A stretch of DNA of 24,461 nt. It comes from Reticulitermes lucifugus (lineage: Eukaryota; Arthropoda; Insecta; Blattodea; Rhinotermitidae). The stretch lies in contig JAKCWW010004788.1 in the NCBI GenBank assembly GCA_026260175.1, positions 12,182 to 36,642 on the forward strand, given 5' to 3'. Position numbers and translations under genes: made by a program. Below, piece by piece: positions 1-10,321 of this stretch (position 1 is its first letter; every line of letters starts with the position of its first letter). The notes beneath the pieces are model-generated. The model was not told the origin of the DNA, made no database searches, and was given only the letters and a program-made list of their open reading frames with translations.

Positions 1-60
1 CTCAACCTCCTGGAGCCCTAAGGGCCTGTCAAGGCCTGTAATGGGATTGCTTTACCTTTA
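1..60 (+). repeat. 3' end of a SINE, cut by window start
   Basis: The opening bases contain an 'aagggcctgtcaaggcctg' segment followed by a short pyrimidine-rich tail with two 'tttacc/tttac' units. This matches my memory of the 3' end of a common insect SINE that ends in (TTTACC)n. The head lies outside the window, so family assignment is by memory of the tail only. Confidence 0.5.
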
Positions 61-410
61 CAAATTAGTGTTAAACAGAACCATTGTCTGGAACATAACA
101 AGGGTAAATTTTATCACTGTGGGCAAAACCTAAATTAGTATTAACGCCAAAAATAATCTGAAGAATTATAAATTTAACTTTCCCCAATATGGCCAGAGTC
201 CAAAACAGTATTAAGGTCATCCTTTGTACGAAACGTTAGACGGATAACTTTTTTCAATATGAACTGATTTCAAATTAATATTAAGGCGAACACAGAAGTT
301 TGTGAATGGCAAACTTGTACAATTATAGCACAGATAATTCTAAATTATTTTAAGAAGAAGTCTAGAATCTGACACGCTGTTAAAATACACACGTCTTAAT
401 ATACTCCATA
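61..410. repeat. Degenerate tandem array, 70-bp period
   Basis: A core like 'caaattagtattaaggc' recurs at 61, 131, 201, 271 and 341, exactly 70 bp apart each time. The cores read caaattagtgttaaaca, taaattagtattaacgc, caaaacagtattaaggt, caaattaatattaaggc and taaattattttaagaag. The sequence between cores is much less conserved. A sixth, shifted copy may lie at 420 (caattagtttaaaa). I read this as an old, decayed minisatellite or an internal repeat of an unrecognised element. No ORF runs through it. Confidence 0.55.
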
Positions 411-899
411 AAAATACATCAATTAGTTTAAAAAAAAGGGAAAGAGCCACGTTTACAGATGGGCAATTGACCATAAAACAGAAATAAGCCTATCTTTGCA
501 TATAAAATAAGGTTTAAATTCGTATGTACCATCCGGAACAAGTACGATATGGTTATCAAAGGCGGTAGTAATATACACGTAAGTCTTTACTGAACGGTAT
601 GAAGATTTCACTTGTTAAAAACTTTCTTACTAGCAGTGCAGCCGACAGATTCAACTTCTTACAACTTGCAACGGAAGGGCAAATATGTAGCTATTCAAAA
701 CGATTTATACCTAACAGACTAAAGTATTTTTTTTTAGAAACGTATAATTTAAACTGAGGTCTTCTGGGTTACGACACCACGTAGTCCGGTAAATAGTTAC
801 CATTACGTCGGAGGAACGCGTTGTCTGCATTTTCAGGACACCGTCTTCAGCTAGGGCACCCAGACCGGAGTATGTGATGCCATAATCCGTAATAACATA
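411..899. other. AT-rich sequence, nothing recognised
   Basis: No coding frame, tRNA-like box or inverted repeat was seen here, apart from the possible shifted sixth unit of the preceding array near 420 and short A and T runs. Confidence 0.5.
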
Positions 900-1145
900 C
901 TCTTAAACCTTCACCGCCATGAAAGCCTCACATCTCACTTATTCAACGGCTTGGGGCATGTGGCGTCAAAGGGTTCGAGATGATGTGGAAGAAAGTGGTC
1001 GTGGCCTGACTGAAATATTAAGGCGCTTTCCCGAAGAGACCGAGGAAAACAACAAGAGATCAGTCGGAATAGTCCGTGTCCAGCCCGATACTCGAACCAA
1101 GGACCTCACGAATAGAAGACAGACGTTGATATACTCATAGAAGTG
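900..1145 (-). repeat. tRNA-derived SINE with conserved core
   Basis: Read on the minus strand from about 1145, the sequence gives a tRNA-like head: 'gttcgtgaggtcc' (the reverse of 'ggacctcacgaa' plus neighbours) is followed by a B box, 'ggttcgagtat'. About 100 nt further on is a core, 'ttcagtcaggccacgacc' followed by 'actttcttcc', shared with the SINEs at 2620-2916 and 20160-20400. The A box is decayed. The 73-residue plus-strand frame across it (919-1140) is an accident of the repeat. Confidence 0.6.
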
Positions 1146-2615
1146 GAAGGAGAGAAGAGAGCAGGGTTTTAAAATCGGGGCATTGTGATTTAACTACGGA
1201 CTAGAGCAAAGCAAGGTCAGACGGAAGACAGAGTACCGGGGAAACCAGGTCAGTCCGTAGCAGTATCCAGATCTGTTGTTGTGTGACCCGATATGACCTT
1301 GGCCTCAGCAGCTCCGCCGTCGAAAACCTGGTCCCACCACTGAACTCCGAGCGTGGCGTCATCCTACCTTGGATTGTGTTTCAACATACTGTATCGACCT
1401 CCCCCCGCCCTGGTACTGTCCCTGACCGGGCTACGAGTTCATCGTCCTCGGTGGCGTCCTGGCCTGTGTTCGCGCAGCTAACACTGCGCACGGCGCCTTG
1501 ACATTTTGCCATAAGCAACACGCAGGCGTCGCGGCGAGAAACAGAGGGAAAAGGGAAATAAGGCCACGGTCACAGAGTGGACCGCCTTGCCCGTTCATAC
1601 GTTGCTAATGAATTCCATGCAATGGAAAAAAGAGGCCAAATTTTGGGAGAAATAGACCTAATTTAGCAGGCACACGCGGGAGTTGAGAAAATTATCACAG
1701 TATAATTTATAGAAATATCATTGTGCATAGATGGAGTTTCATTCAGAGATAATTCATACAGCCAGACGCCAAATCACAAGCTAACGTTCACGCATCAGAG
1801 GCTGTACCGTATTTCCACGTGGTGCTTTTTAGTATTATGCAAGAAAAACCCAACTTGCTAACGATATATAGAGATCAGTACGAAACCTTCGACGCAATTA
1901 ACATTTAATACAGACGAAAAGAAAATATAAAATGTTTCATTTTCTCGTTTTATGGGGGAGTAAGAAGATCGATTGTTTAGAAGGCTCACAACCTTCGGCC
2001 GCTTGTCCTTCTGATAGCAGTAGTATGAAAATTACGACTTTAGAAGGGCAAAAGCAGTGGCTTCAAATACGGGCCGCAGATTTTTTATTTCTGGTTAATT
2101 TCAAAGCGCATACTTTCAACGCGCGTTGTAGTATTTAAAGATTAATTTCTTGCAGTGCAATAAAGACATTCTCTCTTATTATAAAAAGAGTCAGTTAATT
2201 TTCTATCGGAAATAATCTCCGTTTGTTCTAAAACCATATGGAAGTCATAGGTGCACTGCTTGGGCAGAATGTGAAATTCTTGAATGTTACACTTGGTGTT
2301 GGATAACGTAACCACTAGGCTTTAATTCGTTATAGGTTTCAGCATTTGTGCACGAATTAACAATAGACCAAAAATTAGAAACTGCTCACACGAAACCAAT
2401 CAAATAATTATTTTTATGCGATTGTAAAATGCGTTCTGTTTTCAATTTCTTGGTCGAAACACTTCCTAACCTTGTGCAGAGCCCTGTAATTGTCACAAAA
2501 ATGTAGATCTTGATAACACTTCAGAGCCACAATTTGATATGCAGCTTACTCTTGCCCATAACTTACTAATTCCGAAATAATCTTTCCTGAAAATTGCAGA
2601 CTCAATTATTATCGT
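1146..2615. other. Intergenic sequence without a supported gene
   Basis: 1260-1560 is more GC-rich than its surroundings and holds a 72-codon open frame (1283-1501). That frame is proline- and serine-rich low-complexity sequence without a recognisable domain or splice context. The rest is AT-rich with only short open frames. I see no tRNA-like or terminal-repeat structure here. Confidence 0.5.
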
Positions 2616-2619
2616 CTAA

Positions 2620-2916
2620 ACTCACAAAGGTTAGGTCGAGAGTATCAACACTCCTGACTCATATGCCAGAGTTTCTGGTTCAAATCTTAGCCTGGAGATT
2701 GGTTGTCTTGACTGAGGACTTTCATGTTTTTACTTCCTTCTTCCAGGAAAATGCAGTGATAGTACCTCAAAGTAGGTCACGACCGCTTCCTTTCATATTA
2801 TGTCCAATACGCCATTCACTAATCATCCTCCATGCGATCCTAAATGATTATAGGTTAAGTCTGAGCTGCTGTCTCTGTAGACAAATAAATAGTAAATAAA
2901 TAAATAAATAAAATAA
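2620..2916 (+). repeat. tRNA-derived SINE with (AAAT)n tail
   Basis: A tRNA-like head includes 'cctgactcatatgccagag' and a B box, 'ctggttcaaatcttagc', near 2675-2695. The central core 'tagtacctcaaagtaggtc' plus 'acgaccgcttcc' lies near 2760-2795. The element ends in a (AAAT)n tail at 2884-2916. Head, core and tail in this order define a plus-strand SINE. The 101-residue open frame across it is not a gene. Confidence 0.75.
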
Positions 2917-2919
2917 GTA

Positions 2920-3212
2920 CTAAATTGATTGAAAGTTAAAATTGTCCCTGTCTTCAACCAAGCCACGCCATGAAGATATCGGAGAAAGTGGAGGTACGGC
3001 TCCATGCATTTTTAACCTCAAAGCTATGTGGAAATGAATAGCCAGTTTCACATCCAAGTCGCTTTATCCCCAGGGAAGCAGCACAAATTAAATAGGAGGA
3101 TGGTTGGGCCTCAGAGTAAGTCTGGACGCTTTGGACCTTGACGGGAATTAAACCACGATTCGTCGGTCATCCAGACTGTAACCTAATTATTATACCGACT
3201 AAGCTATAAACA
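2920..3212 (-). repeat. tRNA-derived SINE, minus strand
   Basis: On the minus strand from about 3212 the sequence reads 'tagcttagtcggta' (A box) and then 'gaatcgtggtttaattccc' (B box). A body follows with 'ccctggggataaagc' near 3062-3077, a motif I recall from insect SINE bodies. Its 3' boundary is unclear: it abuts the tail of the plus-strand SINE at 2916, so the two lie tail to tail. Confidence 0.6.
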
Positions 3213-4815
3213 TGTTTTCGTAATTTTCTTCACATATTAGGGATAAAAATTAGAAGAAAATTACTTTCCTTTTGTATTGAGAAAAGCGGTCGAATGTCAC
3301 ATTCCAGCTTCAGTTTTGATAACAAGCTAACGGTCAGTATGAGACGAGTCACTACTGACGGACCAGCGGTAGACACGAACTGTTCATAATTTGTTTACTT
3401 CATAAGGCAAGAATTTGTTGTAATAATTATATTAATGTGTTTCAATCATTTAAATTGAAAATGAACATTTCATTCGAAACAGCAGTATCAATATGGCAAT
3501 TATTACGTCAAACTAAAGAAAAATAGCAATTAATTTAATAAAGGGACTGTAAGGAAACCCGATTAAAGCTTTAGCTCTAAATGTGTACTAGACGGTGAGA
3601 TACAGAGCGCTCTATTTGCTGGAACCGGCCTGCGATGTGGGTCCCACCCAATAAATTATTCTCCCCGTCGCGCACTAACATGTTTAGTAGAAATATGAGA
3701 GGCAAAAACACGAGGGTTATCATTAGATAATAGACGTTACAAGGAGACGTCGGAAAGCTCTTCAGTTTAAACTTACATATTCATGAGGTTGTAGGGGCTC
3801 AAGTTGACAAAACTGTCAAATTTACATGTTTGTAATTGTGAGTGGATTCTAGCTATGACTCAGGATTGGTGGGTCTTATAAACAGGTTTTATTACTTTTG
3901 TTCTGTTACAAACAAAAAATGCCATTTCACGTATTTTTCAGGATTCGTAGTCTCGTTGTGAAGAAGAGTTAATTTTCTTGAAATAATATTTTTTGTTGCT
4001 GCGTTAAACGAAGTAAGTTTGTAAAAGTAAGTTTTAGAAACGTGTGATTTGAACGTTTCTGTAAACTTAATGCTAATTTTGTTTATTATATATTAATATA
4101 AATAGTTTCTTGCTTATTGAAAGTTTTTATAATTGACAAAAAAATAGTAGCTTTTAGGAGGAATAATTTTTTCCTTATTTTCCGTACCTTAGATCACTCT
4201 TTCCCAAATTCCCACCACCCCTTACCTCCCATGGAGGGACACCTAAAACAGCTTTTCATATCTCGAGAAACTGCCATCTACGAAAACGTTTACGGGCCAG
4301 AAAGAGTTGATACCGGAGAGAATAATTCAGTTAATGCTAAATTATTGTAGGAAAATTTATTTATAAAAAGCTACTGTACATTTTAAGAAAAGAAAATTTG
4401 AAGCATTTTTCATGTCTTTCGAAAGGTAATTGTAATCTTTTGCTGTATATCAAAACTACAAAATTTATATACTCGTATATTTACTCCACGATTTCTCGCG
4501 GAACCCTAGATGGGAAACAATGCCTTAGGCAATAACATCTCTGCAATAGACTGGCGAATCAGAAATTTTGATTGTTTCATCATGTGCAAAGGACGTATAA
4601 TGTGAAGTGGCATAAGACAAATAATTTACTCTGACATGACGGAAGTTAAATTTGAAGAATTTCAATCAGAATATTCCGAGGTTAACTGGGTGAGATTCAC
4701 ATTACAGTAGATACGTTCCGAATAGAAACTGAGTATTACTGCCGCACCAGACTCTTTGGTAGAGGCCCCCCTTCCCTTTACAGCTCTTTTAAAGAGATGA
4801 TTTTTTACATACGTA
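3213..4815. other. AT-rich intergenic sequence
   Basis: No gene or structured repeat was recognised. The longest open frame (4117-4350, plus, 77 codons) is AT-rich and matches no family I know. There are no convincing splice-bounded coding stretches. Confidence 0.5.
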
Positions 4816-4824
4816 GCATCGAAT

Positions 4825-4900
4825 GCTGCGGCCGAGTGATTAGCATGGTTAGCGTATTCTGGAGTTACCGTGTTCAAACCTCGCCTCGGAGACACGCTTT
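4825..4900 (+). repeat. tRNA-like SINE head
   Basis: The stretch reads 'gcggccgagtgattagcatg' (A-box-like) and then 'ccgtgttcaaacctcgcc' (B box) with spacing close to that of a tRNA. No acceptor stem can be closed, so it is a tRNA-derived retroposon head rather than a tRNA gene. The body may run to about 5280, where 'gtgtcgttacataaacc' resembles a SINE 3' end I recall ('cgtcgttaaataacc'). The distal boundary is uncertain. Confidence 0.55.
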
Positions 4901-5787
4901 TTGTACTTTGCTTCAGTCCATCCAAGCACATGCCGGAAGAGTACCTGCAGAGAGGCAACAGAGGCTTCTCGATATCTGAGGATATTGCGGTGTTTCTATT
5001 AAGACCGTTGTCTTCTGGGACCGAAGACTCCGTAGTGGAACATAAATATCATCGTTCTGGAGCAATGTGCCACCCCCATCTTCATGGCATCCTTATACCC
5101 TGCAGCTGGACGTTGCGCTTTCCTCTGTAACATTTGTGCCTACAAGACTTAACAATATAGGAGACATCGACCTTCAAAGACAGCTTCCTTCAGGCACTTT
5201 CTATTCTAACATTCGATGCTACATGACCGGAATTTCTTAAGGTGTCGTTACATAAACCGAACGAAATACGAAGAATAAGTGTAGTTGCGTAGACATCTCA
5301 GTAAAAAATGGCACTGTCACCGAGTCACGGATGTTTCAAAGGGAGAATACAGACGAAAGAGAAATCGTCGATAAATTGTCAACAAAACCTTCTTCACAAA
5401 CATCTCCTGACCACGAGCAAGATAATCTTTAAGAAGTTTAGCAAGGATCGATTTATATAAATAGAATATTTTTTTGTGTTTTTTTTGGGGGGGGGGGAGA
5501 GAAATCTCTCAGTCTTTCTGTTTATCTGACAGCGATATCTTCATTGTTGTAATGCAGAATGCGTCACGATTCTCAAGTGTCTCATAGTGACCACGGAATA
5601 AGCATATTTAAAAGCGATACGTGACTGACAGTAAGCCTATACAAAACTGCCCTTCGGCTGGTTTCGTGGATCTCGTCACTTTCGTTTGCTGCATGACAAG
5701 ACGTCTCAAACGCCTTACTTAAGCGGCAACTTCTCCGTCTTCACGATATTGTAGGGTTATCTAAGTGATATCGCAAGGGCGCAACTC
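4901..5787. other. Possible SINE body, then unannotated sequence
   Basis: 4901-5280 may be the body of the tRNA-like retroposon that starts at 4825. 5479-5497 is a T8-G11 homopolymer junction, where sequencing and assembly errors are likely. Nothing else was recognised. Confidence 0.4.
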
Positions 5788-5801
5788 TAAAACGTATGGT
5801 T

Positions 5802-5940
5802 CTTCTTCTTCTTCTTTCTATGGGCCCGTCGGCATTCGCTCCGGATGCACCGCAGCCTTAGGCTTATTGTGCTCACCCTTAGTCTTTCTTTCAGCATTGG
5901 TTCATTAGCCCTGTGCTACTAATAACGAGACACAGGTCTT
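5802..5940 (-). mobile_element. Short retroposon with 14-bp target duplication
   Basis: The 139-bp insert is flanked by perfect direct repeats TAAAACGTATGGTT at 5788-5801 and 5941-5954. Next to the left repeat is a (TTC)n run at 5801-5815, which is a (GAA)n tail when read on the minus strand. A 3' simple-repeat tail plus a perfect target-site duplication shows insertion by LINE-type target-primed reverse transcription. No tRNA-like head is visible, so it is probably a 5'-truncated SINE. Confidence 0.8.
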
Positions 5941-6113
5941 TAAAACGTATGGTTGATATACATTCAGCAAATCACAGAAGTTGAGATATTTTTTGTCTTC
6001 ATTACTATGTGCTCGTGGATACTGAGACACAACACAGTCGAGTTGTCACTGGGGAGGGGCAAGCATAGCTGAAGCATGATGCTAATATTGATTTCAGGCT
6101 TACGCCGATGTTG

Positions 6114-6316
6114 ATGAGATCTGCGCTCTTCTGGCATATTACGCGGCGTCGTATGGTAATTGTTTACCGACGTTTCGGGACAACGTATTGGTCCCATCTT
6201 CACGGGTCAAGAGTCCGAGTAGGCCCGTGAGGATGGGACCGATACGTTGTCCCGAAACGTCGGTAAACAATTACCACACGACGCCGCGTAATATTCCAGA
6301 AAAGCGCAGATCTCAT
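6114..6316. mobile_element. Foldback / palindromic element
   Basis: A 93-bp left arm (6114-6206) is repeated in inverted orientation at 6224-6316 with a 17-nt spacer. The arms share 'acgcggcgtcg', 'ggtaattgtttaccgacg' and 'tttcgggacaacgta' with only a few mismatches. Short frames on both strands carry the peptide pattern RCPETSVNNYHTTPRN, which I recall from spurious gene predictions in cockroach and termite genomes. It is a non-autonomous foldback or MITE-like repeat and encodes no protein. Confidence 0.85.
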
Positions 6317-9300
6317 GACACTAATAATCACCTCCAATTCGAGGAAGGGCATGTGAAGAGTTTCATCAATGTAATCTGAAATTAAGAACAGGATTTTGAC
6401 TCTTGTCAAGGTCTTTGGTAAATTTTTTTCGTACATCATCACGCCGAAGGGTCTGATTCACACCAGACTTTCTGATCAATAAATAAGAACGTTCGTTCCC
6501 CGAAGATTATCGGAGGGACATACTCCGTTCATATTCAATGTTAAAGCACTACAAATGGTCACGACAACTTCCGTCCGCGCTAATTTCAATTCGCCACTCA
6601 CTAAATAAGGATATTAAATAACAAAACAAGTCAGAAAATATCCGACGAGAGACTTCTGACACGATCGCTGTCGTCACTGAATGTTAAATTCGTGAACACT
6701 TCCCAGTAAAACGCTGTATGTTTTAGCACACACCATAAGACTTCAGCGTATCTTAGTAAGAGTTCTGTAATCATCGATCACCATCGAGAGTAGAGGAGGC
6801 GTTTTACAATTGATATCTCTAAACGCCGACATTCGAAGTTTGCAATCGATCATGCCTGATGATCAATTGACTCAGACTCAGATTGTACCTCACAGAAAAC
6901 TGTCTCGATTATAAAATTGTTTCTTCATCGTGAGCGCGTAACTCTCAGAGAACACATTCTGTCTCAATTATGAAGATTAATTATGGGAAAAGATAAAAAC
7001 GTACGTATGTCTTCATGTAAAGTGTCTGTTATTTTTGTCCGCAAAATTTGAACGTGTTTACAAATTGTAATAAAAACCCCACATACGAAATATCACGAAA
7101 ATCCATTCAGTGGAAGTCGCTGTGTTCCATAAAGCTAATTGTCGATTTTTGCTTCAAACACGCCTGTAAGATACACATGATTCCAAACAATTATTTGGAA
7201 AAGTGGAATACCATCTTCTGAACGTGTTCTAAACTACTAAGGGCCCATCTGTCGAGCGTGTTATAAACCGTGAAAAATTATTTTCAGAGGAACTGGGTTG
7301 CATTCGGTGATTACGCTGTTGGAAAATGTTATTTAGAAAACCAATTTTGTGCCCAGCAGAATACTTACGTTTGCTTAATTGCCAGTAACACCGATAAATG
7401 TAACAATCAGAATTTAGTAAAATTATTGATAAAATTAAAGAGTACACAAAAATTGTTATGGTAAACGACTACGTATTGTTGTCTTGCATTCTCCCACCTA
7501 ACCGACTTGGCTTCAATTTAATAAAGCTAGAATCCAGCTGTTTCTCTGATTGCTACCGCCATGATACGACACAAACATGCATTATTATGAGTCACCTTGA
7601 ATGTTGGAGACAAATAGCGAATCCTTACAACACAGGCTGCTATGTGAATGAACCAACGGAGGACAAACAGGAGAAAGAGAAGTTATTAATAAACAACACA
7701 CACACACACGTTCAGTGCAAGGTATATAATAGAATAAAGACAAAAATATACAACACATTTTATATCGAACAATAACCAATTCTAGACAGGGATAAAGGAA
7801 GTGCATATGGAAATTACGTTCTTTATGTTGTTGAATTGTGTCGCATTCACATGACGCGGGGTCAAAGAAGTTTGAAAGTTTATGAAAATCCTTGTTGGGT
7901 AGGCCCTATCTTTTTCTAGAGCTTTTCACCTTCCTTGAGTTCGACCCCCTGTGCTTGAAACGGAGAGGCCGTTGGGCTCGACCAAAAGACTATTTTCTAA
8001 AAAAAATCATACTCTTCTTTACAAAAACGTTTCTGTAATTGGCTGGTTTCGTGCACAGAAAATCTTTGAAATGACACAAGACCGTCTTCTGGAATTATCA
8101 GGGATTCCCAACAGTGCACGCCTGACATTGGGCAAAAAAGGAAATCAAGTCGCACCCATAACTAAAACGTAATGTGAACCTGTCAAAATGCTTATGACTT
8201 TCTGTTATGAAGGTAAATGGGGTAGGCTGGACAAGTGGCATGGAGATGAAAATTGGATACAAATTTTTTCAGCAAACCTTATAACAAACCCTTTGGGAGA
8301 CTTAGGGAAAGATGTGAGGCAATGTCCCCTCTAATTTTTAATAGCTTGTGTGCCCACAAATTGAAATTTGTGAACATTTTATCCCAGTTAAAAAAACCTG
8401 TGCGCAATAAATTGAGTGTATATAAAACTAAAAACCTGAAATTATTCTTTGTTAACATTGTCATTCTCATAGCTAATATAATTGTAATTGTATGTTTTAA
8501 CAATACAGGAAATAAACAGGATAATAAAAAATAAACAGGAAATTACTATGATTATTCTTTCATGCTTATGTTATACAATTTACAATGTAAATAAATATCT
8601 ATACTATCTGTACAATTTTGATATTTCTAATTACCGAACATGTTTGTTTCATTATCATATTTTTTGCAATTTAATTTTTTTTTCGCATTTAAATTACCTA
8701 TGTGCGCTGATTTCATAACCTATGTGTGGGTGCACATGCGCACAGCTTATAGGGAATATTTTTAGGAAGATAACATTAAGGCGGACTTTCAAGAAATTAA
8801 TGTGAATGTGTAGACTGAGTTCACGTAGTTCAGAAAAGTCCACTAGCGGGATCTCGTGAATATGACAACGAACCTCTGAGTTTCATAAGGACTTTCCAAA
8901 CAGTTTCTGGCTCTGAATCTCATTTATCACGAGTGCATCTGTTGGTAACATTCCGCAAATAAATTTTTAAACTCTTAAACCCTCTGAAATAGTGGTTACT
9001 ATATGTGCACATAGCACCTACTTTAACATAAAGAACTCTGCACTTTACTCACAGAAAGTATTCTTCTCAGAATAATAAGCAACTATTTCCTTCAACAAAA
9101 TTGACTGACCGATCTTTGTAATGGCAAAGCAGTGATTTACATAAGTTATGAATTGAATTTTCAAACATTATTTAGAAGAATTTCAGGCCTCAAATTGTCT
9201 TCAGCAACAATTTAAACATCACGTTTAAATGAAAAGACAGTAACAATCCCTAAATTCGGTCTTCTGTACAAATTCTGGCTCAAAAACGTAAGACACTTTA

Positions 9301-9355
9301 AAAAGCAAACTAATTTTAAAGCCAGATACATTCATTACGTCTGGAGAGTGAAAAA
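6317..9355. other. Long AT-rich stretch with no supported gene
   Basis: The longest open frames here are 7458-7775 (plus, 105 codons) and 8253-8534 (plus, 93 codons). Neither has a recognisable domain, balanced amino-acid composition or splice context. A short (AC)n run lies at 7696-7709. A B-box-like 'gagttcgaccccc' at about 7938 has no matching A box. No terminal inverted repeats were recognised. Confidence 0.45.
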
Positions 9356-9359
9356 ACAA

Positions 9360-9515
9360 ATATCACGTTCATTGACCTTCGCTGCTAGATGACACGAGAC
9401 AGGAAACACATCCAGTGTCTACCGGATCGAACTCCGGATGTCAAAGCTGACCCAGACTACGATTGTACAGCCTGCACATTGACAATTTTCCTTTCGCTGC
9501 TAAACCACTCTTGGC
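9360..9515 (-). repeat. tRNA-like SINE head, minus strand
   Basis: On the minus strand from about 9515 an A-box-like 'agtggtttagcagcg' is followed some 60 nt later by 'ccggagttcgatccgg', a good B box with self-complementary flanks. The two boxes in this order suggest a tRNA-derived retroposon. The 3' end and tail are not clear. Confidence 0.5.
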
Positions 9516-10084
9516 CCCAGTGTTAGGATAACGACCATTGCAATGCTACTTTTTCTTAACATCCTGTACGTATTTCGTAACCCGTCATTACGACGCACAT
9601 ACAAGATATCAATTATAATATACTAACTGTGGTACAAACAGATTTTCCATCCAAAGTTCAACGTTCGGGAGCAAATGAAGAGCCTAGATGGCGCACGAGC
9701 TCGGCCGCTCTTTCATGCTTGCGGCGAGCAGCTGAATGTACTCTGCGTGTACTTCCATTAGGCTGCTTACCTTACATGCACATCTACAACGTCAAACGTG
9801 TCCTACAATGACAATCAGCTGTAATGAAACTCCGTTTCTATACCTTCCTCATAAACCAGTTCAGAAACATCCCATACATGTCCTAGTACATGTTCTTACG
9901 CTCAAAGGTACAAGAAAACAAACAGATAAATGTACACATAGTAGAACTGTTGCGCTTTCCTTCTGTTATTACCGAGTACCTCTAGATTTTCAGATCGTCA
10001 GATTTCATTTCTGACACTGTTTACAGAAGCGCGAAACACATGATTTCAAGGAATTCACTGATTTAAATAGGAATACATTAAGTA
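9516..10084. other. Intergenic, nothing recognised
   Basis: Two overlapping short open frames (9629-9811 and 9736-10014, plus) have no recognisable domain. No structured repeat was seen. Confidence 0.45.
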
Positions 10085-10095
10085 CCTTACCACTT

Positions 10096-10310
10096 ATTTT
10101 TTTTTCCAATGGCTCGACAGCCCCTTGTGGGCCTGGCCGCCTCATTTTTCGAGGCTTCACGATCACACTTCTTAGACACACCACATTCGGTAGGACTCCN
10201 NNNNNNNNNNNNNNNNNNNNNNNNNNNNNNNNNNNNNNNNNNNNNNNNNCAATCCTAGTAGGCGAGCGGCCGCAGACCCACGCCTTAGACCGCACGGCCA
10301 CTGGGATCGG
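10096..10310 (-). repeat. tRNA-derived SINE (copy 1) with 11-bp TSD
   Basis: Read on the minus strand from 10310, the head is 'ccgatcccagtggccgtgcg' followed by 'gtctaaggc', an A box like that of Leu/Ser-type tRNAs. The body includes 'gtgatcgtgaagcctcg', and an A-rich tail lies next to 10096-10105. Perfect direct repeats CCTTACCACTT flank it at 10085-10095 and 10311-10321. The B box falls in the assembly gap. Copies 2 and 3 of the family lie at 12221-12443 and 24400-24461. Confidence 0.85.
10200..10249. other. Assembly gap (50 N)
   Basis: A run of 50 N lies inside the SINE. Comparison with the homologous copy at 12221-12443 suggests the missing stretch is nearer 100 nt, so 50 may be a placeholder length. 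Confidence 0.95.
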
Positions 10311-10321
10311 CCTTACCACTT

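Noticed and set aside
1283-1501. 72-codon frame in a GC-rich patch
   Set aside because: Low-complexity Ser/Pro/Val composition without a domain. It could be an unrecognised exon, but nothing positive supports that.
4825-4900. Possible genuine tRNA gene
   Set aside because: A and B boxes are visible but no acceptor stem or full cloverleaf can be closed; it is better read as a SINE head.
5964-6442. Three overlapping open frames with RCPETSVNNYHTTPRN-like peptides
   Set aside because: They arise from the two arms of the foldback element on both strands and are not genes.
7458-7775. 105-codon plus-strand open frame
   Set aside because: No recognisable domain, irregular composition, no splice or family support; an open frame of this length is expected in AT-rich insect DNA of this size.
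7930-7945. B-box-like gagttcgaccccc
   Set aside because: No A box at suitable distance and no tail; likely chance.
8253-8534. 93-codon plus-strand frame ending in a hydrophobic stretch
   Set aside because: The hydrophobic run (VNIVILIANIIVIV) comes from AT-rich codons; nothing else supports a membrane protein.
8700-8750. Short inverted repeat tgtgcgc / gcgcaca
   Set aside because: Seven-base arms only, with no flanking duplication; not distinguishable from chance.
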